A stretch of DNA of 64,000 nucleotides from Hippasteria phrygiana (GCA_037893225.1 JAZGUH010000074.1:248001-312000), one strand, 5' to 3'; shown: positions 21,292-32,970, numbered from the stretch's first letter. Notes: generated from the letters alone by a model not told the origin. Made by a program: numbers and translations.

Positions 21292-21568
21292 AACTTTTGT
21301 GTGTGTCCGAACTATTTTTTGTTGAATATTTTGTCCCGATTTTCCTTCACCATTTGATGTTTGTTCAGGGACTCTCCCATCTCTTTGTCACAACCTAAAG
21401 TTCCGAGTGACCACCAATACCGGTTAATAGCACACTTTATGTATCCTCGATTACAGTGTCAAAGGTTGGAAATTAAACATTTGCTGATTGTCGCAGATCA
21501 TACCTATATGCATTTCGAAGCCAGAAATTAATGATTTTTCTAAAAGTTCTTAAATTCCACTGTTGTGA

Positions 21569-21650
21569 GACGAGGTGGCCGAGTGGTTAAGGCGATGGAC
21601 TGCTAATCCATTGTGCTCTGCACGCGTGGGTTCGAATCCCATCCTCGTCG
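21569..21650 (+). tRNA. tRNA-Ser(GCT), U36
   Basis: First exact Ser consensus copy in the window: acceptor GACGAGG/CCTCGTC, D loop with G18G19, GCT anticodon at 21602-21604, variable stem GTGC/GCAC, perfect box B, discriminator G. Confidence 0.96.
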
Positions 21651-21832
21651 AAATTCAGTGTTTTTGGAAGCTGTTTATGTCTTCTTTGCCTTAAGTGCAG
21701 CCATCGTATACTTTTGTTTCGAGTAAGAATTTCATGGAATTGTATGTGTTACGTTTCGTAAGTTTCTTCCCAGATCACCCTCCTCACTTCTCGACGGTAG
21801 AGGTTTTAAGCTTCCTTTGAAGTATCCAGCAA

Positions 21833-21906
21833 GTCCCCGTGACGTAATGGATCAGCGCGTTAGACTTCTAATTCAAAGGTTCCGGGTTCGAGTCCCGGCG
21901 GGGATG
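21833..21906 (+). tRNA. tRNA-Arg(TCT), U36, class P
   Basis: G10A (box A TGACGTAATGG) and TTAGA stem: A10-C25 and A29-C41 mismatches. Confidence 0.83.
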
Positions 21907-22183
21907 AACTTTTGTGTGTGTCCGAACTATTTTTTGTTGAATATTTTGTCCCGATTTTCCTTCACCATTTGATGTTTGTTCAGGAACTCTCCCATCTCTT
22001 TGTCACAACCTAAAGTTCCGAGTGACCACCAATACCGGTTAATAACACACTTTATGTATCCTCGATTACAGTGTCAAAGGTTGGAAATTAAGCATTTGCT
22101 GATTGTCGCAGATCATACATATATGCTTTTCGAAGCCAGAAAGTAATGATTTTTCTAAAAGTTCTTAAATTCCACTGTTGTGA

Positions 22184-22265
22184 GACGAGGTGGCCGAGTG
22201 GTTAAGGCGATGGACTGCTAATCCGTTGTGCTCTGCACGCGTGGGTTCGAATCCCATCCTCGTCG
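22184..22265 (+). tRNA. tRNA-Ser(GCT), U37, class Q
   Basis: TCCGT wobble only. Confidence 0.93.
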
Positions 22266-22447
22266 AAATTCAGTGTTTTTGGAAGCTTTTTATGTCTTCT
22301 TTGCCTTAAGTGCAGCCATCGTTTACTTTTGTTTCGAGTAAGAATTTCATGGAATTGTATGTGTTACGTTTCGTAAGTTTCTTCCCAGATCACCCTCCTC
22401 ACTTCTCGACGGTAGAAGTTTTAAGCTTCCTTTGAAATATCCAGCAA

Positions 22448-22521
22448 GTCCCCGTGGCGTAATGGATCAGCGCGTTGGACTTCTAATTCAAAGGTTCCGG
22501 GTTCGAGTCCCGGCGGGGATG
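22448..22521 (+). tRNA. tRNA-Arg(TCT), U37
   Basis: Exact Arg consensus. Confidence 0.95.
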
Positions 22522-22798
22522 AACTTTTGTGTGTGTCCGAACTATTTTTTGTTGAATATTTTGTCCCGATTTTCCTTCACCATTTGATGTTTGTTCAGGG
22601 ACTCTCCCATCTCTTTGTCACAACCTAAAGTTCCGAGTGACCACCAATACCGGTTAATAGCACACTTTATGTATCCTCGATTACAGTGTCAAAGGTTGGA
22701 AATTAAACATTTGCTGATTGTCGCAGATCATACCTATATGCATTTCGAAGCCAGAAATTAATGATTTTTCTAAAAGTTCTTAAATTCCACTGTTGTGA

Positions 22799-22880
22799 GA
22801 CGAGGTGGCCGAGTGGTTAAGGCGATGGACTGCTAATCCATTGTGCTCTGCACGCGTGGGTTCGAATCCCATCCTCGTCG
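22799..22880 (+). tRNA. tRNA-Ser(GCT), U38
   Basis: Exact Ser consensus. Confidence 0.96.
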
Positions 22881-23062
22881 AAATTCAGTGTTTTTGGAAG
22901 CTGTTTATGTCTTCTTTGCCTTAAGTGCAGCCATCGTATACTTTTGTTTCGACTAAGAATTTCATGGAATTGTATGTGTTACGTTTCGTAAGTTTCCTCC
23001 CAGATCACCCTCCTCACTTCTCGACGGTAGAGGTTTTAAGCTTCCTTTGAAATATCCAGCAA

Positions 23063-23136
23063 GTCCCCGTTGCGTAATGGATCAGCGCGTTGGACTTCTA
23101 ATTCAAAGGTTCCGGGTTCGAGTCCCGGCGGGGATG
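23063..23136 (+). tRNA. tRNA-Arg(TCT), U38, class R
   Basis: G9T changes box A to TTGCGTAATGG. Confidence 0.88.
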
Positions 23137-23413
23137 AACTTTTGTGTGTGTCCGAACTATTTTTTGTTGAATATTTTGTCCCGATTTTCCTTCACCATTT
23201 GATGTTTGTTCAGGAACTCTCCCATCTCTTTGTCACAACCTAAAGTTCCGAGTGACCACCAATACCGGTTAATAACACACTTTATGTATCCTCGATTACA
23301 GTGTCAAAGGTTGGAAATTAAACATTTGCTGATTGTCGCAGATCATACCTATATGCATTTCGAAGCCAGAAAGTAATGATTTTTCTAAAAGTTCTTAAAT
23401 TCCACTGTTGTGA

Positions 23414-23495
23414 GACGAGGTGGCCGAGTGGTTAAGGCGATGGACTGCTAATCCATTGTGCTCTGCACGCGTGGGTTCGAATCCCATCCTCGTCG
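23414..23495 (+). tRNA. tRNA-Ser(GCT), U39
   Basis: Exact Ser consensus. Left half of a hybrid unit (class P Ser side). Confidence 0.96.
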
Positions 23496-23677
23496 AAATT
23501 CAGTGTTTTTGGAAGCTGTTTATGTCTTCTTTGCCTTAAGTGCAGCCATCGTATACTTTTGTTTCGAGTAAGAATTTCATGGAATTGTATGTGTTACGTT
23601 TCGTAAGTTTCTTCCCAGATCACCCTCCTCACTTCTCGACGGTAGAAGTTTTAAGCTTCCTTTGAAGTATTCAGCAA

Positions 23678-23751
23678 GTCCCCGTGGCGTAATGGATCAG
23701 CGCGTTGGACTTCTAATTCAAAGGTTCCGGGTTCGAGTCCCGGCGGGGATG
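23678..23751 (+). tRNA. tRNA-Arg(TCT), U39
   Basis: Exact Arg consensus, preceded by GTATTCAGCAAG as in U69 and U82. Confidence 0.95.
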
Positions 23752-24027
23752 AACTTTTGTGTGTGTCCGAACTATTTTTTGTTGAATATTTTGTCCCGAT
23801 TTTCCTTCACCATTTGATGTTTGTTCAGGAACTCTCCCATCTCTTTGTCACAACCTAAAGTTCCGAGTGACCACCAATACCGGTTAATAACACACTTTAT
23901 GTATCCTCGATTACAGTGTCAAAGGTTGGAAATTAAGCATTTGCTGATTGTCGCAGATCATACCTATATCATTTCGAAGCCAGAAAGTAATGATTTTTCT
24001 AAAAGTTCTTAAATTCCACTGTTGTGA

Positions 24028-24109
24028 GACGAGGTGGCCGAGTGGTTAAGGCGATGGACTGCTAATCCATTGTGCTCTGCACGCGTGGGTTCGAATCCCA
24101 TCCTCGTCG
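24028..24109 (+). tRNA. tRNA-Ser(GCT), U40, class T
   Basis: Exact Ser consensus, with the shorter upstream state CCTATATCA. Confidence 0.96.
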
Positions 24110-24291
24110 AAATTCAGTGTTTTTGGAAGCTGTTTATGTCTTCTTTGCCTTAAGTGCAGCCATCGTATACTTTTGTTTCGAGTAAGAATTTCATGGAACT
24201 GTATGTGTTACGTTTCGTAAGTTTCTTCCCAGATCACCCTCCTCACTTCTCGACGGTAGAAGTTTTAAGCTTCCTTTGAAATATCCAGCAA

Positions 24292-24365
24292 GTCCCCGTG
24301 GCGTAATGGATCAGCGCGTTGGACTTCTAATTCAAAGGTTCCGGGTTCGAGTCCTGGCGGGGATG
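24292..24365 (+). tRNA. tRNA-Arg(TCT), U40, class T
   Basis: T-stem CCTGG (G51-U63 wobble) only. Confidence 0.93.
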
Positions 24366-24642
24366 AACTTTTGTGTGTGTCCGAACTATTTTTTGTTGAA
24401 TATTTTGTCCCGATTTTCCTTCACCATTTGATGTTTGTTCAGGAACTCTCCCATCTCTTTGTCACAACCTAAAGTTCCGAGTGACCACCAATACCGGTTA
24501 ATAACACACTTTATGTATCCTCGATTACAGTGTCAAAGGTTGGAAATTAAACATTTGCTGATTGTCGCAGATCATACCTATATGCATTTCGAAGCCAGAA
24601 AGTAATGATTTTTCTAAAAGTTCTTAAATTCCACTGTTGTGA

Positions 24643-24724
24643 GACGAGGTGGCCGAGTGGTTAAGGCGATGGACTGCTAATCCATTGTGCTCTGCACGCG
24701 TGGGTTCGAATCCTATCCTCGTCG
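24643..24724 (+). tRNA. tRNA-Ser(GCT), U41, class V
   Basis: CCTAT T-stem wobble only. Confidence 0.93.
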
Positions 24725-24906
24725 AAATTCAGTGTTTTTGGAAGCTGTTTATGTCTTCTTTGCCTTAAGTGCAGCCATCGTATACTTTTGTTTCGAGTAA
24801 GAATTTCATGGAATTGTATGTGTTACGTTTCGTAAGTTTCTTCCCAGATCACCCTCCTCACTTCTCGACGGTAGAAGTTTTAAGCTTCCTTTGAAATATC
24901 CAGCAA

Positions 24907-24980
24907 GTCCCCGTGGCGTAATGGATCAGCGCGTTGGACTTCTAATTCAAAGGTTCCGGGTTCGAGTCCCGGCGGGGATG
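24907..24980 (+). tRNA. tRNA-Arg(TCT), U41
   Basis: Exact Arg consensus. Confidence 0.95.
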
Positions 24981-25256
24981 AACTTTTGTGTGTGTCCGAA
25001 CTATTTTTTGTTGAATATTTTGTCCCGATTTTCCTTCACCATTTGATGTTTGTTCAGGAACTCTCCCATCTCTTTGTCACAACCTAAAGTTCCGAGTGAC
25101 CACCAATACCGGTTAATAACACACTTTATGTATCCTCGATTACAGTGTCAAAGGTTGGAAATTAAGCATTTGCTGATTGTCGCAGATCATACCTATATCA
25201 TTTCGAAGCCAGAAAGTAATGATTTTTCTAAAAGTTCTTAAATTCCACTGTTGTGA

Positions 25257-25338
25257 GACGAGGTGGCCGAGTGGTTAAGGCGATGGACTGCTAATCCATT
25301 GTGCTCTGCACGCGTGGGTTCGAATCCCATCCTCGTCG
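25257..25338 (+). tRNA. tRNA-Ser(GCT), U42, class T
   Basis: Exact Ser consensus. Confidence 0.96.
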
Positions 25339-25520
25339 AAATTCAGTGTTTTTGGAAGCTGTTTATGTCTTCTTTGCCTTAAGTGCAGCCATCGTATACT
25401 TTTGTTTCGAGTAAGAATTTCATGGAACTGTATGTGTTACGTTTCGTAAGTTTCTTCCCAGATCACCCTCCTCACTTCTCGACGGTAGAAGTTTTAAGCT
25501 TCCTTTGAAATATCCAGCAA

Positions 25521-25594
25521 GTCCCCGTGGCGTAATGGATCAGCGCGTTGGACTTCTAATTCAAAGGTTCCGGGTTCGAGTCCTGGCGGGGATG
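25521..25594 (+). tRNA. tRNA-Arg(TCT), U42, class T
   Basis: CCTGG wobble only. Confidence 0.93.
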
Positions 25595-25871
25595 AACTTT
25601 TGTGTGTGTCCGAACTATTTTTTGTTGAATATTTTGTCCCGATTTTCCTTCACCATTTGATGTTTGTTCAGGAACTCTCCCATCTCTTTGTCACAACCTA
25701 AAGTTCCGAGTGACCACCAATACCGGTTAATAACACACTTTATGTATCCTCGATTACAGTGTCAAAGGTTGGAAATTAAACATTTGCTGATTGTCGCAGA
25801 TCATACCTATATGCATTTCGAAGCCAGAAAGTAATGATTTTTCTAAAAGTTCTTAAATTCCACTGTTGTGA

Positions 25872-25953
25872 GACGAGGTGGCCGAGTGGTTAAGGCGATG
25901 GACTGCTAATCCATTGTGCTCTGCACGCGTGGGTTCGAATCCTATCCTCGTCG
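25872..25953 (+). tRNA. tRNA-Ser(GCT), U43, class V
   Basis: CCTAT wobble only. Confidence 0.93.
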
Positions 25954-26135
25954 AAATTCAGTGTTTTTGGAAGCTGTTTATGTCTTCTTTGCCTTAAGTG
26001 CAGCCATCGTATACTTTTGTTTCGAGTAAGAATTTCATGGAATTGTATGTGTTACGTTTCGTAAGTTTCTTCCCAGATCACCCTCCTCACTTCTCGACGG
26101 TAGAAGTTTTAAGCTTCCTTTGAAATATCCAGCAA

Positions 26136-26209
26136 GTCCCCGTGGCGTAATGGATCAGCGCGTTGGACTTCTAATTCAAAGGTTCCGGGTTCGAGTCCCG
26201 GCGGGGATG
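26136..26209 (+). tRNA. tRNA-Arg(TCT), U43
   Basis: Exact Arg consensus. Confidence 0.95.
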
Positions 26210-26486
26210 AACTTTTGTGTGTGTCCGAACTATTTTTTGTTGAATATTTTGTCCCGATTTTCCTTCACCATTTGATGTTTGTTCAGGAACTCTCCCATCT
26301 CTTTGTCACAACCTAAAGTTCCGAGTGACCACCAATACCGGTTAATAGCACACTTTATGTATCCTCGATTACAGTGTCAAAGGTTGGAAATTAAACATTT
26401 GCTGATTGTCGCAGATCATACCTATATGCATTTCGAAGCCAGAAAGTAATGATTTTTCTAAAAGTTCTTAAATTCCACTGTTGTGA

Positions 26487-26568
26487 GACGAGGTGGCCGA
26501 GTGGTTAAGGCGATGGACTGCTAATCCATTGTGCTCTGCACGCGTGGTTTCGAATCCTATCCTCGTCG
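26487..26568 (+). tRNA. tRNA-Ser(GCT), U44, class W
   Basis: Box B is GTTTCGAATCC: G53T breaks the conserved G53-C61 pair and box B; CCTAT wobble also present. Possibly poorly transcribed. Confidence 0.82.
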
Positions 26569-26750
26569 AAATTCAGTGTTTTTGGAATCTGTTTATGTCT
26601 TCTTTGCCTTAAGTGCAGCCATCGTATACTGTTGTTTCGAGTAAGAATTTCATGGAATTGTATGTGTTACGTTTCGTAAGTTTCTTCCCAGATCACCCTC
26701 CTCACTTCTCGACGGTAGAAGTTTTAAGCTTCCTTTGAAATATCCAGCAA

Positions 26751-26824
26751 GTCCCCGTGGCGTAATGGATCAGCGCGTTGGACTTCTAATTCAAAGGTTC
26801 CGGGTTCGAGTCCCGGCGGGGATG
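26751..26824 (+). tRNA. tRNA-Arg(TCT), U44
   Basis: Exact Arg consensus. Confidence 0.95.
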
Positions 26825-27101
26825 AACTTTTGTGTGTGTCCGAACTATTTTTTGTTGAATATTTTGTCCCGATTTTCCTTCACCATTTGATGTTTGTTCA
26901 GGAACTCTCCCATCTCTTTGTCACAACCTAAAGTTCCGAGTGACCACCAATACCGGTTAATAGCACACTTTATGTATCCTCGATTACAGTGTCAAAGGTT
27001 GGAAATTAAACATTTGCTGATTGTCGCAGATCATACCTATATGCATTTCGAAGCCAGAAATTAATGATTTTTCTAAAAGTTCTTAAATTCCACTGTTGTG
27101 A

Positions 27102-27183
27102 GACGAGGTGGCCGAGTGGTTAAGGCGATGGACTGCTAATCCATTGTGCTCTGCACGCGTGGGTTCGAATCCCATCCTCGTCG
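27102..27183 (+). tRNA. tRNA-Ser(GCT), U45
   Basis: Exact Ser consensus. Confidence 0.96.
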
Positions 27184-27365
27184 AAATTCAGTGTTTTTGG
27201 AAGCTGTTTATGTCTTCTTTGCCTTAAGTGCAGCCATCGTATACTTTTGTTTCGAGTAAGAATTTCATGGAATTGTATGTGTTACGTTTCGTAAGTTTCC
27301 TCCCAGATCACCCTCCTCACTTTTCGACGGTAGAAGTTTTAAGCTTCCTTTGAAATATCCAGCAA

Positions 27366-27439
27366 TTCCCCGTGGCGTAATGGATCAGCGCGTTGGACTT
27401 CTAATTCAAAGGTTCCGGGTTCGAGTCCCGGCGGGGATG
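27366..27439 (+). tRNA. tRNA-Arg(TCT), U45, class X
   Basis: G1T: first base U opposes U72, at the 5' end-processing site. Confidence 0.85.
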
Positions 27440-27715
27440 AACTTTTGTGTGTGTCCGAACTATTTTTTGTTGAATATTTTGTCCCGATTTTCCTTCACCA
27501 TTTGATGTTTGTTCAGGAACTCTCCCATCTCTTTGTCACAACCTAAAGTTCCGAGTGACCACCAATAACGGTTAATAACACACTTTATGTATCCTCGATT
27601 ACAGTGTCAAAGGTTGGAAATTAAACATTTGCTGATTGTCGCAGATCATACCTATATCATTTCGAAGCCAGAAAGTAATGATTTTTCTAAAAGTTCTTAA
27701 ATTCCACTGTTGTGA

Positions 27716-27797
27716 GACGAGGTGGCCGAGTGGTTAAGGCGATGGACTGCTAATCCATTGTGCTCTGCACGCGTGGGTTCGAATCCCATCCTCGTCG
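27716..27797 (+). tRNA. tRNA-Ser(GCT), U46, class Y
   Basis: Exact Ser consensus; trailer reads CAGTCTTTTT. Confidence 0.96.
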
Positions 27798-27979
27798 AAA
27801 TTCAGTCTTTTTGGAAGCTGTTTATGTCTTCTTTGCCTTAAGTGCAGCAATCGTATACTTTTGTTTCGAGTAAGAATTTCATGGAATTGTATGTGTTACG
27901 TTTCGTAAGTTTCTTCCCAGATGACCATCCTCACTTCTCGACGGTAGAAGTTTTAAGCTTCCTTTGAAATATCCAGCAA

Positions 27980-28053
27980 GTCCCCGTGGCGTAATGGATC
28001 AGCGCGTTGGACTTCTAATTCAAAGGTTCCGGGTTCGAGTCCCGGCGGGGGTG
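27980..28053 (+). tRNA. tRNA-Arg(TCT), U46, class Y
   Basis: Acceptor end CGGGGGT (U2-G71 wobble). Confidence 0.92.
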
Positions 28054-28330
28054 AACTTTTGTGTGTGTCCGAACTATTTTTTGTTGAATATTTTGTCCCG
28101 ATTTTCCTTCACCATTTGATGTTTGTTCAGGAACTCTCCCATCTCTTTGTCACAACCTAAAGTTCCGAGTGACCACCAATACCGGTTAATAACACACTTT
28201 ATGTATCCTCGATTACAGTGTCAAAGGTTGGAAATTAAACATTTGCTGATTGTCGCAGATCATACCTATATGCATTTCGAAGCCAGAAAGTAATGATTTT
28301 TCTAAAAGTTCTTAAATTCCACTGTTGTGA

Positions 28331-28412
28331 GACGAGGTGGCCGAGTGGTTAAGGCGATGGACTGCTAATCCATTGTGCTCTGCACGCGTGGGTTCGAATC
28401 CCATCCTCGTCG
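28331..28412 (+). tRNA. tRNA-Ser(GCT), U47, class Z
   Basis: Exact Ser consensus. Confidence 0.96.
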
Positions 28413-28594
28413 AAATTCAGTGTTTTTGGAAGCTGTTTATGTCTTCTTTGCCTTAAGTGCAGCCATCGTATACTTTTGTTTCGAGTAAGAATTTCATGGA
28501 ATTGTATGTGTTACGTTTCGTAAGTTTCTTCCCAGATTACCATCCTCACTTCTCGACGGTAGAAGTTTTAAGCTTCCTTTGAAATATCCAGCAA

Positions 28595-28668
28595 GTCCCC
28601 GTGGCGTAATGGATCAGCGCGTTGGACTTCTAATTCAAAGGTTCCGGGTTCGAGTCCCGGCGGGGGTG
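28595..28668 (+). tRNA. tRNA-Arg(TCT), U47, class Z
   Basis: CGGGGGT acceptor end (wobble). Confidence 0.92.
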
Positions 28669-28944
28669 AACTTTTGTGTGTGTCCGAACTATTTTTTGTT
28701 GAATATTTTGTCCCGATTTTCCTTCACCATTTGATGTTTGTTCAGGAACTCTCCCATCTCTTTGTCACAACCTAAAGTTCCGAGTGACCACCAATACCGG
28801 TTAATAACACACTTTATGTATCCTCGATTACAGTGTCAAAGGTTGGAAATTAAGCATTTGCTGATTGTCGCAGATCATACCTATATCATTTCGAAGCCAG
28901 AAAGTAATGATTTTTCTAAAAGTTCTTAAATTCCACTGTTGTGA

Positions 28945-29026
28945 GACGAGGTGGCCGAGTGGTTAAGGCGATGGACTGCTAATCCATTGTGCTCTGCACG
29001 CGTGGGTTCGAATCCCATCCTCGTCG
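28945..29026 (+). tRNA. tRNA-Ser(GCT), U48, class T
   Basis: Exact Ser consensus; starts second 8-unit block. Confidence 0.96.
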
Positions 29027-29208
29027 AAATTCAGTGTTTTTGGAAGCTGTTTATGTCTTCTTTGCCTTAAGTGCAGCCATCGTATACTTTTGTTTCGAGT
29101 AAGAATTTCATGGAACTGTATGTGTTACGTTTCGTAAGTTTCTTCCCAGATCACCCTCCTCACTTCTCGACGGTAGAAGTTTTAAGCTTCCTTTGAAATA
29201 TCCAGCAA

Positions 29209-29282
29209 GTCCCCGTGGCGTAATGGATCAGCGCGTTGGACTTCTAATTCAAAGGTTCCGGGTTCGAGTCCTGGCGGGGATG
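29209..29282 (+). tRNA. tRNA-Arg(TCT), U48, class T
   Basis: CCTGG wobble only. Confidence 0.93.
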
Positions 29283-29559
29283 AACTTTTGTGTGTGTCCG
29301 AACTATTTTTTGTTGAATATTTTGTCCCGATTTTCCTTCACCATTTGATGTTTGTTCAGGAACTCTCCCATCTCTTTGTCACAACCTAAAGTTCCGAGTG
29401 ACCACCAATACCGGTTAATAACACACTTTATGTATCCTCGATTACAGTGTCAAAGGTTGGAAATTAAACATTTGCTGATTGTCGCAGATCATACCTATAT
29501 GCATTTCGAAGCCAGAAAGTAATGATTTTTCTAAAAGTTCTTAAATTCCACTGTTGTGA

Positions 29560-29641
29560 GACGAGGTGGCCGAGTGGTTAAGGCGATGGACTGCTAATCC
29601 ATTGTGCTCTGCACGCGTGGGTTCGAATCCTATCCTCGTCG
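29560..29641 (+). tRNA. tRNA-Ser(GCT), U49, class V
   Basis: CCTAT wobble only. Confidence 0.93.
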
Positions 29642-29823
29642 AAATTCAGTGTTTTTGGAAGCTGTTTATGTCTTCTTTGCCTTAAGTGCAGCCATCGTAT
29701 ACTTTTGTTTCGAGTAAGAATTTCATGGAATTGTATGTGTTACGTTTCGTAAGTTTCTTCCCAGATCACCCTCCTCACTTCTCGACGGTAGAAGTTTTAA
29801 GCTTCCTTTGAAATATCCAGCAA

Positions 29824-29897
29824 GTCCCCGTGGCGTAATGGATCAGCGCGTTGGACTTCTAATTCAAAGGTTCCGGGTTCGAGTCCCGGCGGGGATG
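29824..29897 (+). tRNA. tRNA-Arg(TCT), U49
   Basis: Exact Arg consensus. Confidence 0.95.
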
Positions 29898-30173
29898 AAC
29901 TTTTGTGTGTGTCCGAACTATTTTTTGTTGAATATTTTGTCCCGATTTTCCTTCACCATTTGATGTTTGTTCAGGAACTCTCCCATCTCTTTGTCACAAC
30001 CTAAAGTTCCGAGTGACCACCAATACCGGTTAATAACACACTTTATGTATCCTCGATTACAGTGTCAAAGGTTGGAAATTAAGCATTTGCTGATTGTCGC
30101 AGATCATACCTATATCATTTCGAAGCCAGAAAGTAATGATTTTTCTAAAAGTTCTTAAATTCCACTGTTGTGA

Positions 30174-30255
30174 GACGAGGTGGCCGAGTGGTTAAGGCGA
30201 TGGACTGCTAATCCATTGTGCTCTGCACGCGTGGGTTCGAATCCCATCCTCGTCG
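30174..30255 (+). tRNA. tRNA-Ser(GCT), U50, class T
   Basis: Exact Ser consensus. Confidence 0.96.
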
Positions 30256-30437
30256 AAATTCAGTGTTTTTGGAAGCTGTTTATGTCTTCTTTGCCTTAAG
30301 TGCAGCCATCGTATACTTTTGTTTCGAGTAAGAATTTCATGGAACTGTATGTGTTACGTTTCGTAAGTTTCTTCCCAGATCACCCTCCTCACTTCTCGAC
30401 GGTAGAAGTTTTAAGCTTCCTTTGAAATATCCAGCAA

Positions 30438-30511
30438 GTCCCCGTGGCGTAATGGATCAGCGCGTTGGACTTCTAATTCAAAGGTTCCGGGTTCGAGTCC
30501 TGGCGGGGATG
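30438..30511 (+). tRNA. tRNA-Arg(TCT), U50, class T
   Basis: CCTGG wobble only. Confidence 0.93.
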
Positions 30512-30788
30512 AACTTTTGTGTGTGTCCGAACTATTTTTTGTTGAATATTTTGTCCCGATTTTCCTTCACCATTTGATGTTTGTTCAGGAACTCTCCCAT
30601 CTCTTTGTCACAACCTAAAGTTCCGAGTGACCACCAATACCGGTTAATAACACACTTTATGTATCCTCGATTACAGTGTCAAAGGTTGGAAATTAAACAT
30701 TTGCTGATTGTCGCAGATCATACCTATATGCATTTCGAAGCCAGAAAGTAATGATTTTTCTAAAAGTTCTTAAATTCCACTGTTGTGA

Positions 30789-30870
30789 GACGAGGTGGCC
30801 GAGTGGTTAAGGCGATGGACTGCTAATCCATTGTGCTCTGCACGCGTGGGTTCGAATCCTATCCTCGTCG
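30789..30870 (+). tRNA. tRNA-Ser(GCT), U51, class V
   Basis: CCTAT wobble only. Confidence 0.93.
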
Positions 30871-31052
30871 AAATTCAGTGTTTTTGGAAGCTGTTTATGT
30901 CTTCTTTGCCTTAAGTGCAGCCATCGTATACTTTTGTTTCGAGTAAGAATTTCATGGAATTGTATGTGTTACGTTTCGTAAGTTTCTTCCCAGATCACCC
31001 TCCTCACTTCTCGACGGTAGAAGTTTTAAGCTTCCTTTGAAATATCCAGCAA

Positions 31053-31126
31053 GTCCCCGTGGCGTAATGGATCAGCGCGTTGGACTTCTAATTCAAAGGT
31101 TCCGGGTTCGAGTCCCGGCGGGGATG
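31053..31126 (+). tRNA. tRNA-Arg(TCT), U51
   Basis: Exact Arg consensus. Confidence 0.95.
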
Positions 31127-31403
31127 AACTTTTGTGTGTGTCCGAACTATTTTTTGTTGAATATTTTGTCCCGATTTTCCTTCACCATTTGATGTTTGTT
31201 CAGGAACTCTCCCATCTCTTTGTCACAACCTAAAGTTCCGAGTGACCACCAATACCGGTTAATAGCACACTTTATGTATCCTCGATTACAGTGTCAAAGG
31301 TTGGAAATTAAACATTTGCTGATTGTCGCAGATCATACCTATATGCATTTCGAAGCCAGAAAGTAATGATTTTTCTAAAAGTTCTTAAATTCCACTGTTG
31401 TGA

Positions 31404-31485
31404 GACGAGGTGGCCGAGTGGTTAAGGCGATGGACTGCTAATCCATTGTGCTCTGCACGCGTGGTTTCGAATCCTATCCTCGTCG
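31404..31485 (+). tRNA. tRNA-Ser(GCT), U52, class W
   Basis: G53T in box B plus CCTAT, as U44. Confidence 0.82.
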
Positions 31486-31667
31486 AAATTCAGTGTTTTT
31501 GGAATCTGTTTATGTCTTCTTTGCCTTAAGTGCAGCCATCGTATACTGTTGTTTCGAGTAAGAATTTCATGGAATTGTATGTGTTACGTTTCGTAAGTTT
31601 CTTCCCAGATCACCCTCCTCACTTCTCGACGGTAGAAGTTTTAAGCTTCCTTTGAAATATCCAGCAA

Positions 31668-31741
31668 GTCCCCGTGGCGTAATGGATCAGCGCGTTGGAC
31701 TTCTAATTCAAAGGTTCCGGGTTCGAGTCCCGGCGGGGATG
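31668..31741 (+). tRNA. tRNA-Arg(TCT), U52
   Basis: Exact Arg consensus. Confidence 0.95.
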
Positions 31742-32018
31742 AACTTTTGTGTGTGTCCGAACTATTTTTTGTTGAATATTTTGTCCCGATTTTCCTTCAC
31801 CATTTGATGTTTGTTCAGGAACTCTCCCATCTCTTTGTCACAACCTAAAGTTCCGAGTGACCACCAATACCGGTTAATAGCACACTTTATGTATCCTCGA
31901 TTACAGTGTCAAAGGTTGGAAATTAAACATTTGCTGATTGTCGCAGATCATACCTATATGCATTTCGAAGCCAGAAATTAATGATTTTTCTAAAAGTTCT
32001 TAAATTCCACTGTTGTGA

Positions 32019-32100
32019 GACGAGGTGGCCGAGTGGTTAAGGCGATGGACTGCTAATCCATTGTGCTCTGCACGCGTGGGTTCGAATCCCATCCTCGTCG
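32019..32100 (+). tRNA. tRNA-Ser(GCT), U53
   Basis: Exact Ser consensus. Confidence 0.96.
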
Positions 32101-32282
32101 AAATTCAGTGTTTTTGGAAGCTGTTTATGTCTTCTTTGCCTTAAGTGCAGCCATCGTATACTTTTGTTTCGAGTAAGAATTTCATGGAATTGTATGTGTT
32201 ACGTTTCGTAAGTTTCCTCCCAGATCACCCTCCTCACTTTTCGACGGTAGAAGTTTTAAGCTTCCTTTGAAATATCCAGCAA

Positions 32283-32356
32283 TTCCCCGTGGCGTAATGG
32301 ATCAGCGCGTTGGACTTCTAATTCAAAGGTTCCGGGTTCGAGTCCCGGCGGGGATG
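32283..32356 (+). tRNA. tRNA-Arg(TCT), U53, class X
   Basis: G1T, as U45. Confidence 0.85.
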
Positions 32357-32632
32357 AACTTTTGTGTGTGTCCGAACTATTTTTTGTTGAATATTTTGTC
32401 CCGATTTTCCTTCACCATTTGATGTTTGTTCAGGAACTCTCCCATCTCTTTGTCACAACCTAAAGTTCCGAGTGACCACCAATAACGGTTAATAACACAC
32501 TTTATGTATCCTCGATTACAGTGTCAAAGGTTGGAAATTAAACATTTGCTGATTGTCGCAGATCATACCTATATCATTTCGAAGCCAGAAAGTAATGATT
32601 TTTCTAAAAGTTCTTAAATTCCACTGTTGTGA

Positions 32633-32714
32633 GACGAGGTGGCCGAGTGGTTAAGGCGATGGACTGCTAATCCATTGTGCTCTGCACGCGTGGGTTCGAA
32701 TCCCATCCTCGTCG
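32633..32714 (+). tRNA. tRNA-Ser(GCT), U54, class Y
   Basis: Exact Ser consensus. Confidence 0.96.
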
Positions 32715-32896
32715 AAATTCAGTCTTTTTGGAAGCTGTTTATGTCTTCTTTGCCTTAAGTGCAGCAATCGTATACTTTTGTTTCGAGTAAGAATTTCATG
32801 GAATTGTATGTGTTACGTTTCGTAAGTTTCTTCCCAGATGACCATCCTCACTTCTCGACGGTAGAAGTTTTAAGCTTCCTTTGAAATATCCAGCAA

Positions 32897-32970
32897 GTCC
32901 CCGTGGCGTAATGGATCAGCGCGTTGGACTTCTAATTCAAAGGTTCCGGGTTCGAGTCCCGGCGGGGGTG
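32897..32970 (+). tRNA. tRNA-Arg(TCT), U54, class Y
   Basis: CGGGGGT acceptor end. Confidence 0.92.
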
